DNA of 64,000 bases, taken from positions 1,289,536-1,353,535 of the forward strand of contig NZ_VEFS01000001.1 of the NCBI RefSeq assembly GCF_007679045.1, in the 5' to 3' direction. The position numbers were made by a program, and so were the translations under genes. The notes below the pieces were generated by a model. It worked only from the letters and a program-made list of their open reading frames with translations, was not told the DNA's origin and ran no database searches. Shown here in pieces: positions 24,523 through 34,951 of the stretch. The stretch comes from Microbacterium sp. BH-3-3-3 (GTDB lineage: Bacteria > Actinomycetota > Actinomycetes > Actinomycetales > Microbacteriaceae). Numbering within the stretch: position 1 is the stretch's first letter; each line of letters opens with the position of its first letter.

Positions 24523-25838
24523 CGGGCGACCTCCTGGTTCTCGAGCGACGTGGCATCCGGCGCATCGAGCACCGCGTCGATCTCGGCGGAGGGCAGGGGC
24601 TGGGGCAGCACGGTGAGCTCCTCGGTCGAGGTGGGTCCGGGGCCGAGCGCGGCGAGCAGCGTCACGCGCGGGATGACGCCGCTCAGACGGCCCTCGGTGT
24701 CGAGCACGGCCAGCGGGAGCGGCGACTCGACCGAGGGGACGAACAGGTTCATCAGCACCTCGTCTTCGTGCACACTCTGCGGCAGCGGCTTGAGCTTCGA
24801 CAGCAGCGAGCTCTCGCCGGCGCGCACGAGCTTCATGGCGTCGCGGTCGGTGATGATGCCGAGCGGCTTGCGGTCGCGGTCGGTGACGTAGACGGCCGAC
24901 ATGTAGGCGTCGCGCATCTGGCGCAGCGCCGTGCGCGGGCCGGCCGAGGCCTCGACGCGCGGACGCGGACGCTCCATGACGTTGCCCGCGGTGAGCACGC
25001 GGGCACGGTCGACGTCTTGCACGAACTGCTCGACGTAGTCATTGGCGGGGTCGGTGAGGATGTCTTCGGGCGTGCCGATCTGCACGATGCGCCCGTCGCG
25101 CATGACGGCGATGCGGTCGCCGAGGAACATGGCCTCGTTGAGGTCGTGGGTGATGAAGACGATCGTCTTCTTCAGCGTGCGCTGCAGCTCGAGCAGCTGC
25201 TCCTGCATCTCGCGGCGGATGAGCGGGTCGAGGGCGCTGAACGCCTCGTCCATCAGGAGCACGTCGGTGTCGGCGGCGAGGGCGCGGGCGATGCCGACGC
25301 GCTGCTGCATTCCGCCCGACAGCGCCGAGGGGAGCTTGTCGCCCCAGCCCTCGAGGCCCACGAGGTTGAGGATCTCGTTCGCCTTCGCGAGCCGCTCGGC
25401 CTTGTCGACGCCGCGCAGTTCGAGCGGGTAGGCGACGTTGGCCGCGACCGTCCGGTGCGGGAGGAGCGCGAAGTGCTGGAAGACCATCGCGAGACGGTCG
25501 CGGCGCAGCGAGCGCAGACGCGACGAGCTCACGCCGGTGAGGGCGTCGCCCTGCACCTCGACGGTTCCCGCGGTGGCCTCGTGCAGGCCGTTCAGCATGC
25601 GGATGATCGTGGACTTGCCGGAGCCGGACAGGCCCATGATGACGAAGATCTCGCCGGGCTGGACCTCGAAGCTCGCGTCGATCACGGCGGCGGTCCCCTG
25701 CTCGGAGACCTCGCTGCGCGAGGAACCGGCGCGGAGTTTCTCGACGGCGGCCTGAGGAGCGCGGCCGAAGACCTTGAACAGGTTCTTCGCCGCAAGGGCG
25801 GGTGTCGATAGGGCAGGCGGGTGGGTCACTGTGTGCAC
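24519..25838 (-). CDS. Glycine betaine/proline ABC ATPase with CBS domains (ProV-like)
   Basis: This 439-residue protein has an ABC ATPase domain (about 18-285): Walker A GLSGSGKST near 70, signature LSGGMQQRVGIARAL near 165 and Walker B LLMDEAFSALDP near 190. Two CBS domains follow (about 295-420; DAYMSAVYVTDRDRKPLGIITD is the first core), which in OpuA-type ATPases sense ionic strength. It is the first gene of the osmoprotectant operon. The start is GTG 25838 with GAGG upstream. The 420-base region before it holds its promoter, but no strong -10 is evident. Confidence 0.94.
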   Translation of the reverse strand: MHTVTHPPALSTPALAAKNLFKVFGRAPQAAVEKLRAGSSRSEVSEQGTAAVIDASFEVQPGEIFVIMGLSGSGKSTIIRMLNGLHEATAGTVEVQGDALTGVSSSRLRSLRRDRLAMVFQHFALLPHRTVAANVAYPLELRGVDKAERLAKANEILNLVGLEGWGDKLPSALSGGMQQRVGIARALAADTDVLLMDEAFSALDPLIRREMQEQLLELQRTLKKTIVFITHDLNEAMFLGDRIAVMRDGRIVQIGTPEDILTDPANDYVEQFVQDVDRARVLTAGNVMERPRPRVEASAGPRTALRQMRDAYMSAVYVTDRDRKPLGIITDRDAMKLVRAGESSLLSKLKPLPQSVHEDEVLMNLFVPSVESPLPLAVLDTEGRLSGVIPRVTLLAALGPGPTSTEELTVLPQPLPSAEIDAVLDAPDATSLENQEVAR

Positions 25839-26258
25839 CTCAGCGGCCTTCGGGTGGCCGCAGCGGTCACGCCCGGGTGGCAGCCGTCTGCGCTCTCCGG
25901 GGGGAGGAGCGCGTCAGCGCCGGACATCGGATCCGGCGCCCAGGCCGCCGACCGTACGCTCACCGGTTCGACTCCCCCGAGTCGTCACCGGCGACCGCGG
26001 ACTGGTCGGGTGGGCGGCCCCGTCAAGGGCCTCCACCAACGTTTCACGCCCATGGATCGCCTGGCAAATCGCCGGTCGGCTTGAGATCGCGGATGCCGTG
26101 TGGCACGCGCGCACGTGTGAATCGGTGCGGTCCGGTGGTGGGGGTCGACCGTCGCTGCTCGAGGCCCGGGCGTGTCGCGACGCCTCTTGCGCGAAGGCTC
26201 GGGGATGTGGCATCCGGAACCTTCCGCGCCCGGCGGCAGGGCCAAACCGGGCGGGGCG
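25839..26258. other. 420-base intergenic region upstream of the betaine operon
   Basis: No coding sequence with credible start and family character was found. On the minus strand TACGGT (25956-25951) is a possible -10 for the betaine operon, which would leave a leader of about 110 bases. I see no known riboswitch. The dyad GACTCGGGGGAGTC (minus strand, about 25971-25984) is a small inverted repeat near this promoter. Confidence 0.5.
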
Positions 26259-26564
26259 TCAGTCGGCGGCGGGCTGCTCCGCGGCCGAGCGGTGGTGGCG
26301 GATGACCTCGGCGACGACGAAGTTGAACCACTTCTCGGCGAAGACCGGATCGAGGTCGGCGTCTTCGGCCAGACGCATGAGCCGAGCGATCTGCTGCTCT
26401 TCGCGGGCGGGGTCGGATGCCGGCATGCCGTGCTTCGCCTTGAGCACCCCGACCTGCTTGGTGCAGCGGAAGCGCTCGGCCAGCAAGAAGATCAACGCGG
26501 CGTCGATGTTGTCGATGCTGCCCCGCAGCCCCTGCAGGATGGTCGAAGCGTCGGCGTCGGTCAT
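26259..26564 (-). CDS. Chorismate mutase, AroQ type
   Basis: This 101-residue all-helical protein converts chorismate to prephenate for phenylalanine and tyrosine synthesis. Motifs: LRGSIDNIDAALIFLLAERFRCTKQVGVLKAKHGMPASDPAREEQQIARL, which contains the Arg, Lys, Asp and Arg/Glu positions of the AroQ active site. It is a stand-alone single-domain enzyme of the usual length. ATG 26564 follows GGGAGGCCAC, and TAGGGT at 26591-26586 (minus) is a likely -10. It is divergent from the AI-2E transporter gene. Confidence 0.9.
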   Translation of the reverse strand: MTDADASTILQGLRGSIDNIDAALIFLLAERFRCTKQVGVLKAKHGMPASDPAREEQQIARLMRLAEDADLDPVFAEKWFNFVVAEVIRHHRSAAEQPAAD

Positions 26565-26632
26565 GTGGCCTCCCAGATCGCTCCGACCCTACCGCGCCGC
26601 GCGCGCCCCCGAGCGCGGCTCCCAGGGAGTCC

Positions 26633-26638
26633 TACAGT
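26633..26638 (+). promoter_or_regulatory. -10 box TACAGT, leaderless start of AI-2E transporter
   Basis: TACAGT is 6 bases (GGCACC) before ATG 26645; no ribosome-binding site is present. Confidence 0.6.
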
Positions 26639-26644
26639 GGCACC

Positions 26645-27769
26645 ATGAGCCGATCGACGCGCCCCGACCCCACCGCCGAAGGCGCGGACGCCGGGGCGTC
26701 CACCTCGCGCGACCGACCGATGTGGTCGGCGCTGTCACGGCCCTATGCGGCGGGGTTCTTCCTCACGCTCGGCGGTCTGACCGCCCTTCTTCTCGCCCTG
26801 GCTCTGGGCAAGCTCTCGACGGTGCTGATCTATATCGCGATCGCGCTGTTCGTGGCCCTCGCGCTCGACCCCCTGGTGCGCCTCCTCGTGCGCCGCGGGC
26901 TCTCGCGCGCGTGGTCGATCGTCATCGTGTTCGGCGGCCTGGCCGTCATCCTCGCGGGGGCGCTCTGGCTGCTGATCCCGCCGGTCGTGCGGCAGGTCGA
27001 GCAGTTCGTCGGTGACATCCCCTCGTTCGTGAACGACCTGATCGACAGCGAGGCCGTGCGCTGGGTCGAGACCAACTTCGGCGACAGCCTCGGCGACATC
27101 CTCAAAGAGATCCAGAACTTCGCCACGAACCCGTCGAACATCGCCGCGATCGGCGGCGGCCTGCTGCAGGTCGGCATCGGGATCGGCGAGTTCATCTCGG
27201 GCGCGATCATCGTGCTCGTGCTGAGCCTGTACTTCCTGGCCTCGCTGCCGAAGATGAAGAACAGCCTCGTGCGCCTCAGCCCCGCTCGAAGCCGCGAGAC
27301 CGTCGCCGACATGACGGGGCAGATCACCGACTCGGTTGGTGGCTACCTCGCCGGCATGGTCGTGCTGGCCCTGTGCAACGCGGTGTTCGCGTTCATCGTG
27401 TTGACGATCCTGCAGCAGCCGTTCGCCGCCCTGCTCGCAGCACTCGCCTTCGGCATCACGCTGATCCCCCTCGTCGGATCCGTGCTCTTCTGGGCGACGG
27501 CGACGCTGTTCACTCTGCTAGTGAGCCCGACGGCCGGTCTGTGGTTCGCGGTGATCTATCTCGCGTACATGCAGGTCGAGGCATACGTCCTGACGCCCCG
27601 CGTGATGAACCGCACGATCTCGATCCCCGGCGCGCTCGTCGTCATCGGCGCACTCGTCGGCGGCACGCTGCTCGGCCTGCTCGGTGCGCTGGTTGCGATC
27701 CCGGTGACGGCCTCAGTTCTGCTGATCATCAAGCAGATCGTGATTCCGCGCCAGGACGCGAAGAAGTAG
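26645..27769 (+). CDS. AI-2E family transporter (PerM/TqsA-like)
   Basis: This 374-residue membrane protein has about eight helices arranged as in the AI-2 exporter family. The N-terminal cytoplasmic part (about 35 residues) is hydrophilic; helices follow at about 37-60, 62-80 and 95-115, then a soluble extracytoplasmic segment (about 118-175) and four to five C-terminal helices. The family hallmark PLVGSVLFW sits near residue 274. Members export autoinducer-2-like compounds or exchange Na+/H+; the substrate here is not predictable. It is leaderless and apparently monocistronic. Confidence 0.9.
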   Translation: MSRSTRPDPTAEGADAGASTSRDRPMWSALSRPYAAGFFLTLGGLTALLLALALGKLSTVLIYIAIALFVALALDPLVRLLVRRGLSRAWSIVIVFGGLAVILAGALWLLIPPVVRQVEQFVGDIPSFVNDLIDSEAVRWVETNFGDSLGDILKEIQNFATNPSNIAAIGGGLLQVGIGIGEFISGAIIVLVLSLYFLASLPKMKNSLVRLSPARSRETVADMTGQITDSVGGYLAGMVVLALCNAVFAFIVLTILQQPFAALLAALAFGITLIPLVGSVLFWATATLFTLLVSPTAGLWFAVIYLAYMQVEAYVLTPRVMNRTISIPGALVVIGALVGGTLLGLLGALVAIPVTASVLLIIKQIVIPRQDAKK

Positions 27770-27797
27770 CCCGCGCGCGACCAGAGCGCGCGCAGGC

Positions 27798-28997
27798 TCA
27801 GCGCCGGGGCAGCAGCCGCGTCGGCGACGGCGACGGCGTGCGGTGTCGCACGCGACCGGGCACCCCGGTGCGGGCGTCGAGCGGGAGCGACACGATCTCG
27901 TCGGCGAGCTGACCCGCGACGAGCAGCATGTCGTCGACCACCACGTGGTGTCGGGGCCAGTGCGTGCCGGTTTCGGCGAGCGCGAGCAGCTGCAGGGCTT
28001 CACCGCCGCCGCGCACCGACAGCACGCCGACGGTGTCGCTGCCGCGCACGCCGGCGTAGAGCGTGGTTCCGTCGCGGCCCATGCTGAGCTCTGCGGCGGT
28101 GTCGGTCTCGAGCGAACCGAGCAGCGGCTCCCCCGACACGACACTCCAGCGTCCCTCGCGGTCGGCGCCCAGCACGAAGACCTCGCGACTGAGCTCGGTC
28201 ACGACGTAGAAGAAGCCCGACGGATGCCACAGACCGTGCCGCGGTCCGCTGCCTTTCGGCAGCACGACCTCTTGCACGAGACGCAGGCCCTGAGCGCCGG
28301 AGCGCCAGAACCGCACGAGGTCGAGCCCCATGTCGGTGGTGGCGATGAGGCCGCCCGGCAGGAAGGTGGCCTGGTGGGCCCGCGAGACGCGATCACCCGC
28401 GAGAGCCTCTTCCGACTCGGCATCCGTCTCGGGCACGTCGTCGTAGCCGGGCACGAGGTGCGAGAACTCCTCGCCGACCGCTTCGCGCACCGCGCGCGCG
28501 GCCGCGGCCAGATCGGGCACGACCGCGCCCGAGACGCGTGCGCCCGTCGACTGGGTCGGCCCCTCGGTCGACGAGCCGTACGGGTCGACAGCCTCCGCGG
28601 CGATCTGCGGGCGGGAGGGTCGCCCGGCGGCGTCGAGGTCGATGCGCACGATGCGACCGTCGCCCCAGCAGCTCGCGATGAGGAACGACGCGTCGGGAGA
28701 GACGGCCACGTGGCACACCGCGGCACCCGCGTCGACGGGCGCGCTGACCGCCGCGAGCCGCGTCTCGGACGTCCGCCGATAGGCCTGCACCGTGCCGTCG
28801 GACTCGAGGGCCGCATAGAGCAGGTCGTGCGTCGGGTGCGCCGCGATCCACGACGGCGAGCCGGGCGCGGCCACGGCCGTGCCGACCATGCCCAGCGGAC
28901 CACCGGCGCTCTGCGCGTCGGCCTCGCCCGCCTGCAGGATGCCAATGCCCTCGGCCGAGCCCGCGTCGGAGGCGTACGCGCCGACCCAGAAGCGCAT
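27798..28997 (-). CDS. Lactonase-family seven-bladed beta-propeller protein
   Basis: This 399-residue protein matches the bacterial lactonase (6-phosphogluconolactonase-like, Pgl) propeller family: FWVGAYA at the N-terminus, PTHDLLYAALESDGTVQAYR near 56, VCHVAVSPDASFLIASCWGDGRIVRIDLD near 93-120, and SGPRHGLWHPSGFFYVVTELSREVFVL near 245-271. It may hydrolyse 6-phosphogluconolactone in the pentose phosphate pathway, but many members are uncharacterised. Its ATG overlaps the purA stop by one base (TGATG), so it is coupled to purA. It has no signal peptide. Confidence 0.85.
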   Translation of the reverse strand: MRFWVGAYASDAGSAEGIGILQAGEADAQSAGGPLGMVGTAVAAPGSPSWIAAHPTHDLLYAALESDGTVQAYRRTSETRLAAVSAPVDAGAAVCHVAVSPDASFLIASCWGDGRIVRIDLDAAGRPSRPQIAAEAVDPYGSSTEGPTQSTGARVSGAVVPDLAAAARAVREAVGEEFSHLVPGYDDVPETDAESEEALAGDRVSRAHQATFLPGGLIATTDMGLDLVRFWRSGAQGLRLVQEVVLPKGSGPRHGLWHPSGFFYVVTELSREVFVLGADREGRWSVVSGEPLLGSLETDTAAELSMGRDGTTLYAGVRGSDTVGVLSVRGGGEALQLLALAETGTHWPRHHVVVDDMLLVAGQLADEIVSLPLDARTGVPGRVRHRTPSPSPTRLLPRR

Positions 28998-30283
28998 CAG
29001 TCGATGAGGTCGTGGCGCACGATCACCTGATCGCGGGCCGGGCCCACGCCGATGACCGAGATGCGGGTTCCGCTCATCTTCTCGAGCGCCAGCACGTAGT
29101 CCTGCGCGGTCTGCGGCAGGTCTTCGAACGTGCGCGCCGACGAGATGTCTTCGCTCCAACCGGGGAAGTTCTCGAGGATGGGCTTCGCGTGGTGGAAGTC
29201 GGTCTGGTTGACCGGGAGGTCGTCGTATCGAACGCCGTCGACGTCGTAGGCGACGCACACGGGGATCTGCTCGAGACCGCCGAGGATGTCGAGCTTGGTC
29301 AGCACGAGGTCGGTGATGCCGTTGATGCGCGTCGCGTAGCGCGTGATGGGCGCGTCGTACCAGCCGACGCGGCGCGGGCGACCGGTGGTCGTGCCGAACT
29401 CGAACCCGCGCGAGCGCAGCCAGTCGCCGCTCTCGTCGAACAGCTCGGTCGGGAAGGGGCCGGAGCCGACACGCGTCGTGTAGGCCTTGACGATGCCCAC
29501 GATGCGGTCGAGGCGGTTGGGGCCGACGCCCGAGCCGGTCGAGGCGCCGCCGGCGGTCGCCGACGACGAGGTCACGAACGGGTAGGTGCCGTGGTCGATG
29601 TCGAGCATGGTGGCCTGGCCGCCCTCGAACACCACGACGTCGCCGGCCTCGAGAGCGTCGTTGAGCAGCAGCGAGGTGTCGGCGACCATGGGGCGCACGC
29701 GCTCGGCGTACGACAGCAGGTCGTCGACGACCTCGTCGGCCGTGATCGACCGGCGGTTGAAGATCTTCACCAACAGGTGGTTCTTGTGGTCGAGGGCGCC
29801 CTCGACCTTCTGGCGCAGGATGTTCTCGTCGAAGAGGTCTTGCACGCGGATGCCGACGCGGTTGATCTTGTCGGCGTAGGCCGGGCCGATGCCGCGACCG
29901 GTGGTGCCGATCATGCGCTTGCCGAGGAAGCGCTCGGTGACCTTGTCGAGCGTTCGGTGGTACTGCGTGATGATGTGCGCGTTGGCGCTGATCTTCAGGC
30001 GGCTCGTGTCGAGGCCGCGCGCGTTGAGCGCCTCGAGCTCGTTGAAGAGCACCTCGAGGTCGACGACGACGCCGTTGCCGATCACGGGGTTGACGCCCGG
30101 AGACAGGATGCCGCTGGGGAGCAGGTGCAGCGCGTACTTCTCGTCGCCGATGACGACGGTGTGGCCGGCGTTGTTGCCGCCGTTGAACTTCACCACCCAG
30201 TCGGTGCGCTCACCGAGCAGGTCGGTGGCCTTGCCCTTGCCTTCGTCGCCCCACTGGACGCCGACGATCACGATTCCGGGCAT
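28997..30283 (-). CDS. purA: Adenylosuccinate synthetase
   Basis: This 428-residue enzyme joins IMP and aspartate using GTP, the first committed step to AMP. Motifs: [11 protein letters not shown] at the N-terminus (phosphate-binding loop and catalytic Asp), [11 protein letters not shown] near 37, [13 protein letters not shown] near 128, and [14 protein letters not shown] near 298. The length is normal. The start is ATG 30283 behind GAGGAGCACTC; an in-frame ATG 15 bases upstream lacks such support. It is cotranscribed with the downstream lactonase-like gene. Confidence 0.97.
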   Translation of the reverse strand: MPGIVIVGVQWGDEGKGKATDLLGERTDWVVKFNGGNNAGHTVVIGDEKYALHLLPSGILSPGVNPVIGNGVVVDLEVLFNELEALNARGLDTSRLKISANAHIITQYHRTLDKVTERFLGKRMIGTTGRGIGPAYADKINRVGIRVQDLFDENILRQKVEGALDHKNHLLVKIFNRRSITADEVVDDLLSYAERVRPMVADTSLLLNDALEAGDVVVFEGGQATMLDIDHGTYPFVTSSSATAGGASTGSGVGPNRLDRIVGIVKAYTTRVGSGPFPTELFDESGDWLRSRGFEFGTTTGRPRRVGWYDAPITRYATRINGITDLVLTKLDILGGLEQIPVCVAYDVDGVRYDDLPVNQTDFHHAKPILENFPGWSEDISSARTFEDLPQTAQDYVLALEKMSGTRISVIGVGPARDQVIVRHDLID

Positions 30284-30380
30284 GAGTGCTCCTCGCATGT
30301 TGTCCGGCGGTACACCCCATCCTATCGAGCGGGTCCGACACGGCCCCGCGCAACCCCGGCCCGCCGGGCGTGCACCTCGC

Positions 30381-30386
30381 TAGCCT
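30381..30386 (+). promoter_or_regulatory. -10 box TAGCCT, leaderless start
   Basis: TAGCCT, then GGGCGC, then ATG 30393. Confidence 0.6.
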
Positions 30387-30392
30387 GGGCGC

Positions 30393-31100
30393 ATGATCCG
30401 CTCTCGGGGATGGGCCACCGGCTGGAACGCGGCGCGCGTGGTGATCGCCGCGCTCATCGTCGTCGCGGTCGTGGCGCAGTTCGTCTCGACGTTCAACGAG
30501 GCCGTCGCCCGAGGTCGCGACACCACGACGGTGGTCGCCAACTTCTTCAGCTTCTTCACGATCCTCTCGAACGTGTCGGCGGCGATCGTGCTGGTGCTGC
30601 TGGGCGTGCGGTTCTTCGCCCGACGACGCCGCGTCGAGGTCGATCCCGCGGGGCTCGCGACCGCCCTCGCCTTCGTGTCGACGTACATGATCGTCACCGG
30701 CATCGTCTACAACCTGCTGCTGCGCGGGCTCCCCCTGCAGCCCGACACCGTCGGCTGGTCGAACGAGATCCTGCACGTGTGGGGGCCGCTGTTCCTTCTG
30801 CTCGACGTGCTCCTCGGGCCCGGCCGACGCCGGCTGGCCTGGGCGGCGGCCTTCGGCGCGGCGATCTTCCCGATCGCGTGGATCGTCTACACGCTGCTGC
30901 GCGCGCCCATGATCACGAACCCCACGACGGGTGCGCCCTACTGGTACCCCTACCCCTTCCTCGACCCCAACTCCGGCGGGTGGGGGAGCGTGGTGGTCTA
31001 CATCATCGTGATCGCGGTCGCCATCGTCGCGTTGGCCTTCGGGGTGGTCGCGATCGGGCGGGCACGCGGCATCCGGATGCCGAGCACGCACGCGACCTGA
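30393..31100 (+). CDS. Pr6Pr-type six-helix membrane protein
   Basis: This 235-residue protein has six hydrophobic helices (about 14-32, 48-70, 85-105, 118-135, 145-162 and 205-225). The sequence FFSFFTILSNVSAAIVL near residue 50 and the loop ending YWYPYPFLDP near 183-192 are typical of the Pr6Pr group (recalled family). No biochemical function is established for the bacterial members. It is a single gene, leaderless, divergent from purA with about 110 bases in between. Confidence 0.8.
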   Translation: MIRSRGWATGWNAARVVIAALIVVAVVAQFVSTFNEAVARGRDTTTVVANFFSFFTILSNVSAAIVLVLLGVRFFARRRRVEVDPAGLATALAFVSTYMIVTGIVYNLLLRGLPLQPDTVGWSNEILHVWGPLFLLLDVLLGPGRRRLAWAAAFGAAIFPIAWIVYTLLRAPMITNPTTGAPYWYPYPFLDPNSGGWGSVVVYIIVIAVAIVALAFGVVAIGRARGIRMPSTHAT

Positions 31101-31113
31101 CGGCTGCGACGCC

Positions 31114-31119
31114 TACCCT
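31114..31119 (+). promoter_or_regulatory. -10 box TACCCT, leaderless start
   Basis: TACCCT is 7 bases before GTG 31127. Confidence 0.5.
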
Positions 31120-31126
31120 GGGACGC

Positions 31127-31795
31127 GTGCGTACCCGACTGATGTCCGCGGCCCTGGCCGCCTCCGCCCTGCTCCTGCTCGCCGGCTGCGCGTCGGGCAC
31201 CTCCGGCGATGCGGCTCCCGCACCCGCCTCGAGCGCTGCATCGGGCGACTGCTCGTACGCGGCGTCGGGTCAGGCCGCGGCCGACGCGACCCCGCCCGCC
31301 GACGGCGCCGACCGCCCCACCGGCGACATCGCCGCCGCGCTGCAGACCTCCGCGGGCGACATCCCGATCACTCTCACGGGCGAGCGCACCCCGTGCACCG
31401 TCGAGAGCTTCGTCTCGCTCGCGCAGCAGCAGTACTTCTCGAACACCGAGTGCCACCGCCTCACCACCGAGGGCATCTTCGTGCTGCAGTGCGGCGACCC
31501 CACGGGCACCGGACGCGGCGGTCCCGGCTACCGCTTCGCCGACGAGCTCGACGGCGGCGAGACCTACCCCGCCGGCACGGTCGCGATGGCCAATGCCGGC
31601 CCCGACACCAACGGGTCGCAGTTCTTCCTCGTGTACGAGGACACCCCGCTGCCGGCGAAGTACACGGTGTTCGGCACGATGTCGCCCGAGGGCCTCGCCG
31701 TCGTGCAGAAGATCGCACAGGCCGGAACGGCGGGCGGCGCCTCCGACGGCGCTCCGGCGAACCCGGTCACGATCACCGGCGTGACGATCGGCTGA
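31127..31795 (+). CDS. Lipoprotein peptidyl-prolyl cis-trans isomerase (cyclophilin)
   Basis: This 222-residue protein has a lipoprotein signal (LLLLAGC, lipidated Cys near 21), a flexible Ala/Ser/Pro linker to about residue 65, and a bacterial cyclophilin domain. Family landmarks are ESFVSLAQQQYFSNTECHRLTTEGIFVLQCGDPTGTG and TVAMANAGPDTNGSQFFLVYEDTPLPAKYTVFG. It would catalyse prolyl isomerisation of exported proteins at the outer face of the membrane. GTG 31127 is chosen because a -10 lies 7 bases upstream; ATG 31142 is the alternative and would also leave a working signal peptide. It is followed by a GC palindrome (31808-31823) and argG. Confidence 0.9.
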   Translation: MRTRLMSAALAASALLLLAGCASGTSGDAAPAPASSAASGDCSYAASGQAAADATPPADGADRPTGDIAAALQTSAGDIPITLTGERTPCTVESFVSLAQQQYFSNTECHRLTTEGIFVLQCGDPTGTGRGGPGYRFADELDGGETYPAGTVAMANAGPDTNGSQFFLVYEDTPLPAKYTVFGTMSPEGLAVVQKIAQAGTAGGASDGAPANPVTITGVTIG

Positions 31796-33319
<1,524 letters not shown>

Positions 33320-33360
33320 CGACACCTTTCGATGAGAGCCCGCGGCGCCCGCATCGGCCC

Positions 33361-33682
33361 GGTGGCTTCGACAGGCTCAGCCACCTCTGCCCCACTGCTC
33401 ACCGAGGTCCCTGAGCCGCGCACCCAGGTCCCTGAGCCTGTCGAAGGGACCGGACCCCGCACCCGCGAGCACCGAGGTCCCTGAGCCTGTCGAAGGGACC
33501 GGGCCCCACTGCAGCCGCCCGGGGGCTTCGACAAGCTCAGCCACCTCCTCGTGCTCACCCAGGTCCCTGAGCCTGTCGAAGGGACCGGGCCCCACTGCAG
33601 CCGCCCGGTGACTTCGACAAGCTCAGCCACCTCCGCCCGATCCCCCACCATCCGCCCGGTGGCTTCGACAAGCTCAGCCACC
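33361..33682. repeat. Array of seven 25-base hairpin elements, two stem types
   Basis: Complete elements at 33361-33385, 33427-33451, 33476-33500, 33521-33545, 33562-33586, 33607-33631 and 33658-33682, plus a half element at 33406-33418. Those at 33427, 33476 and 33562 have GGTCCC/GGGACC stems and read TGAGCCTGTCGAAG on the plus strand. Those at 33361, 33521, 33607 and 33658 have GGTGGC/GCCACC-type stems (two with one changed base) and read the same core on the minus strand. The array fills the space between argG and the TetR gene. Confidence 0.95.
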
Positions 33683-33694
33683 TCCGCGGATAAG

Positions 33695-33711
33695 TTGCAC
33701 ACCCGCGTGCA
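33695..33711. promoter_or_regulatory. Candidate TetR operator overlapping the -35 region
   Basis: TTGCAC at 33695-33700, which could be the -35, is part of the inverted repeat TGCAC-N6-GTGCA (33696-33711). It lies about 10 bases before the -10 TACACT (33721-33726). The position suggests autoregulation by the TetR protein encoded immediately downstream. Confidence 0.4.
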
Positions 33712-33720
33712 CTTTCGGCG

Positions 33721-33726
33721 TACACT
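33721..33726 (+). promoter_or_regulatory. -10 box TACACT, near-leaderless start of TetR gene
   Basis: TACACT is 8 bases before GTG 33735; no ribosome-binding site fits. Confidence 0.5.
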
Positions 33727-33734
33727 GGTCATCC

Positions 33735-34340
33735 GTGAGCACCCCCACCCGCCGCGACGCCATCGAGAACCGCGCCGGCATCCTCAGCGCCGCCACCGCG
33801 GCGATCGGCCACGACCCGCGCGCCTCGATCGACACGATCGCCCGCCGCGCCGGCCTCTCGCGCCGCGCCCTCTACGGCCACTTCGACGACCGCAACGCGA
33901 TCGTGCGCGAGGTCATCGCCGCAGGCGCCGCCCGCTTCAACGCCATCGCCGACGAGATCGACGACGCCGACTCCCGCGTCGCGCTCGCCCGCCTGGCATC
34001 CGAACTCTGGCGTGAAGCCGCCCACGTGCAGGCCGCCGCCGCCCTCGCGCTCGACGACGCGCACCTCGCCGAGACCTCCGCCGCGCTCGCCCCGCTCCGC
34101 CGTCGCATCGTGGCGATCGTGCGCCGCGGGCAGGACGCCGGCGAACTGCGCACGGATCTTCCCGCGCCCACCCTCGCGCGCCTCCTCGAAGAGACCGGCC
34201 GCATGGTCGTCGCCCGGGTGGACGCCGGCTCCTCGACGGCCCGCTCGATCGCGGTGTGCGCCGTGCTCGGCATCGCCGGGCTCTCGTGGACCGAAGCGCG
34301 CGCTCTGCTGGAGCAGCACCCCGACCTGGAGGCGCAATGA
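33735..34340 (+). CDS. TetR family transcriptional regulator
   Basis: This 201-residue protein has an N-terminal helix-turn-helix (about 10-55; ASIDTIARRAGLSRRALYGHFDDRNAIVREVI is the recognition part) and an all-helical ligand and dimerisation domain. It heads a three-gene overlapping unit with a degenerate ABC ATPase and a YhgE-type membrane protein and probably represses it. The stop overlaps the next ATG (ATGA). A candidate operator lies just upstream. The ligand is unknown; the neighbouring genes suggest an envelope or export-related signal. Confidence 0.9.
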   Translation: MSTPTRRDAIENRAGILSAATAAIGHDPRASIDTIARRAGLSRRALYGHFDDRNAIVREVIAAGAARFNAIADEIDDADSRVALARLASELWREAAHVQAAAALALDDAHLAETSAALAPLRRRIVAIVRRGQDAGELRTDLPAPTLARLLEETGRMVVARVDAGSSTARSIAVCAVLGIAGLSWTEARALLEQHPDLEAQ

Positions 34341-34951
34341 GAATCGTCCTGACCGCCGTGGCGAAGGGCCGCGCGCAGAGCGTGCTGCCCGAGACCACCA
34401 CCGCCTTCGAGACCGGCTCGGCCACGCTCGTCGTCGCCGAGACCGAGCAGCGCCCCACGGTGCTGGGCCTCGTGGCATCCGGCCGCATGAAGATCGACAG
34501 CGGCTCCGTCACGATCGACGGACGAGCGGATGCCGGCGCCCTCCGCCGCCGCGTCGCCCTGGTCGACGCCCCCATCGTGTCGGAGCCCGAGGCGAACGTC
34601 ACCGTCACCGGCGTCGTCGCCGAGGAGCTGATGTTCGCGGGGCACGCGCCCACCCCCTTCGCCGCGGCGCGGTGGCTCGAGGGCATCGGCCTCGACGCGA
34701 TCGCGGGTCTTCCGATCGGCAACGTCGAGCCCGCGGCCCGTGTGCGCCTGCTGCTCGAGCTCGCCGCGCTCCGCACCGACGTCGAAGGGTTCGTGCTGGT
34801 CGCCCCCGACCGCCACGGCGGCGAGCCGCTGGACTGGTGGCGCATCGCACAGGAGTTCGCCGAGCGCGGGTACGCCGTGCTCGTGGTGGCCGGGCACGCC
34901 TCGCGCACAGCGATCGACGCCCTCGACGAGACCGCGGAGGCCGCGCGATGA
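34337..34951 (+). CDS. Degenerate ABC ATPase-like protein without Walker A
   Basis: This 204-residue protein aligns by eye with an ABC ATPase domain: after the first strands, PTVLGLVASGRMKIDSGSVTIDG is the usual segment following a P-loop. Yet the loop itself, which should read GxxGxGKS/T, is AETEQRPT here. The signature region (NVEPAARVRLLLELAAL) lacks LSGGQ, and the Walker B-like strand FVLVAPD has no catalytic Glu. It is therefore unlikely to hydrolyse ATP. It overlaps both neighbours (ATGA each side) and is probably a structural partner of the YhgE-type protein. The ABC ancestry is inferred from pattern and context. Confidence 0.6.
   Translation: MRIVLTAVAKGRAQSVLPETTTAFETGSATLVVAETEQRPTVLGLVASGRMKIDSGSVTIDGRADAGALRRRVALVDAPIVSEPEANVTVTGVVAEELMFAGHAPTPFAAARWLEGIGLDAIAGLPIGNVEPAARVRLLLELAALRTDVEGFVLVAPDRHGGEPLDWWRIAQEFAERGYAVLVVAGHASRTAIDALDETAEAAR

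Noticed and set aside
25839..26258. Riboswitch or small gene upstream of the betaine operon
   Set aside because: No known riboswitch core and no frame with a credible start and family were found by eye; kept only as an intergenic region.
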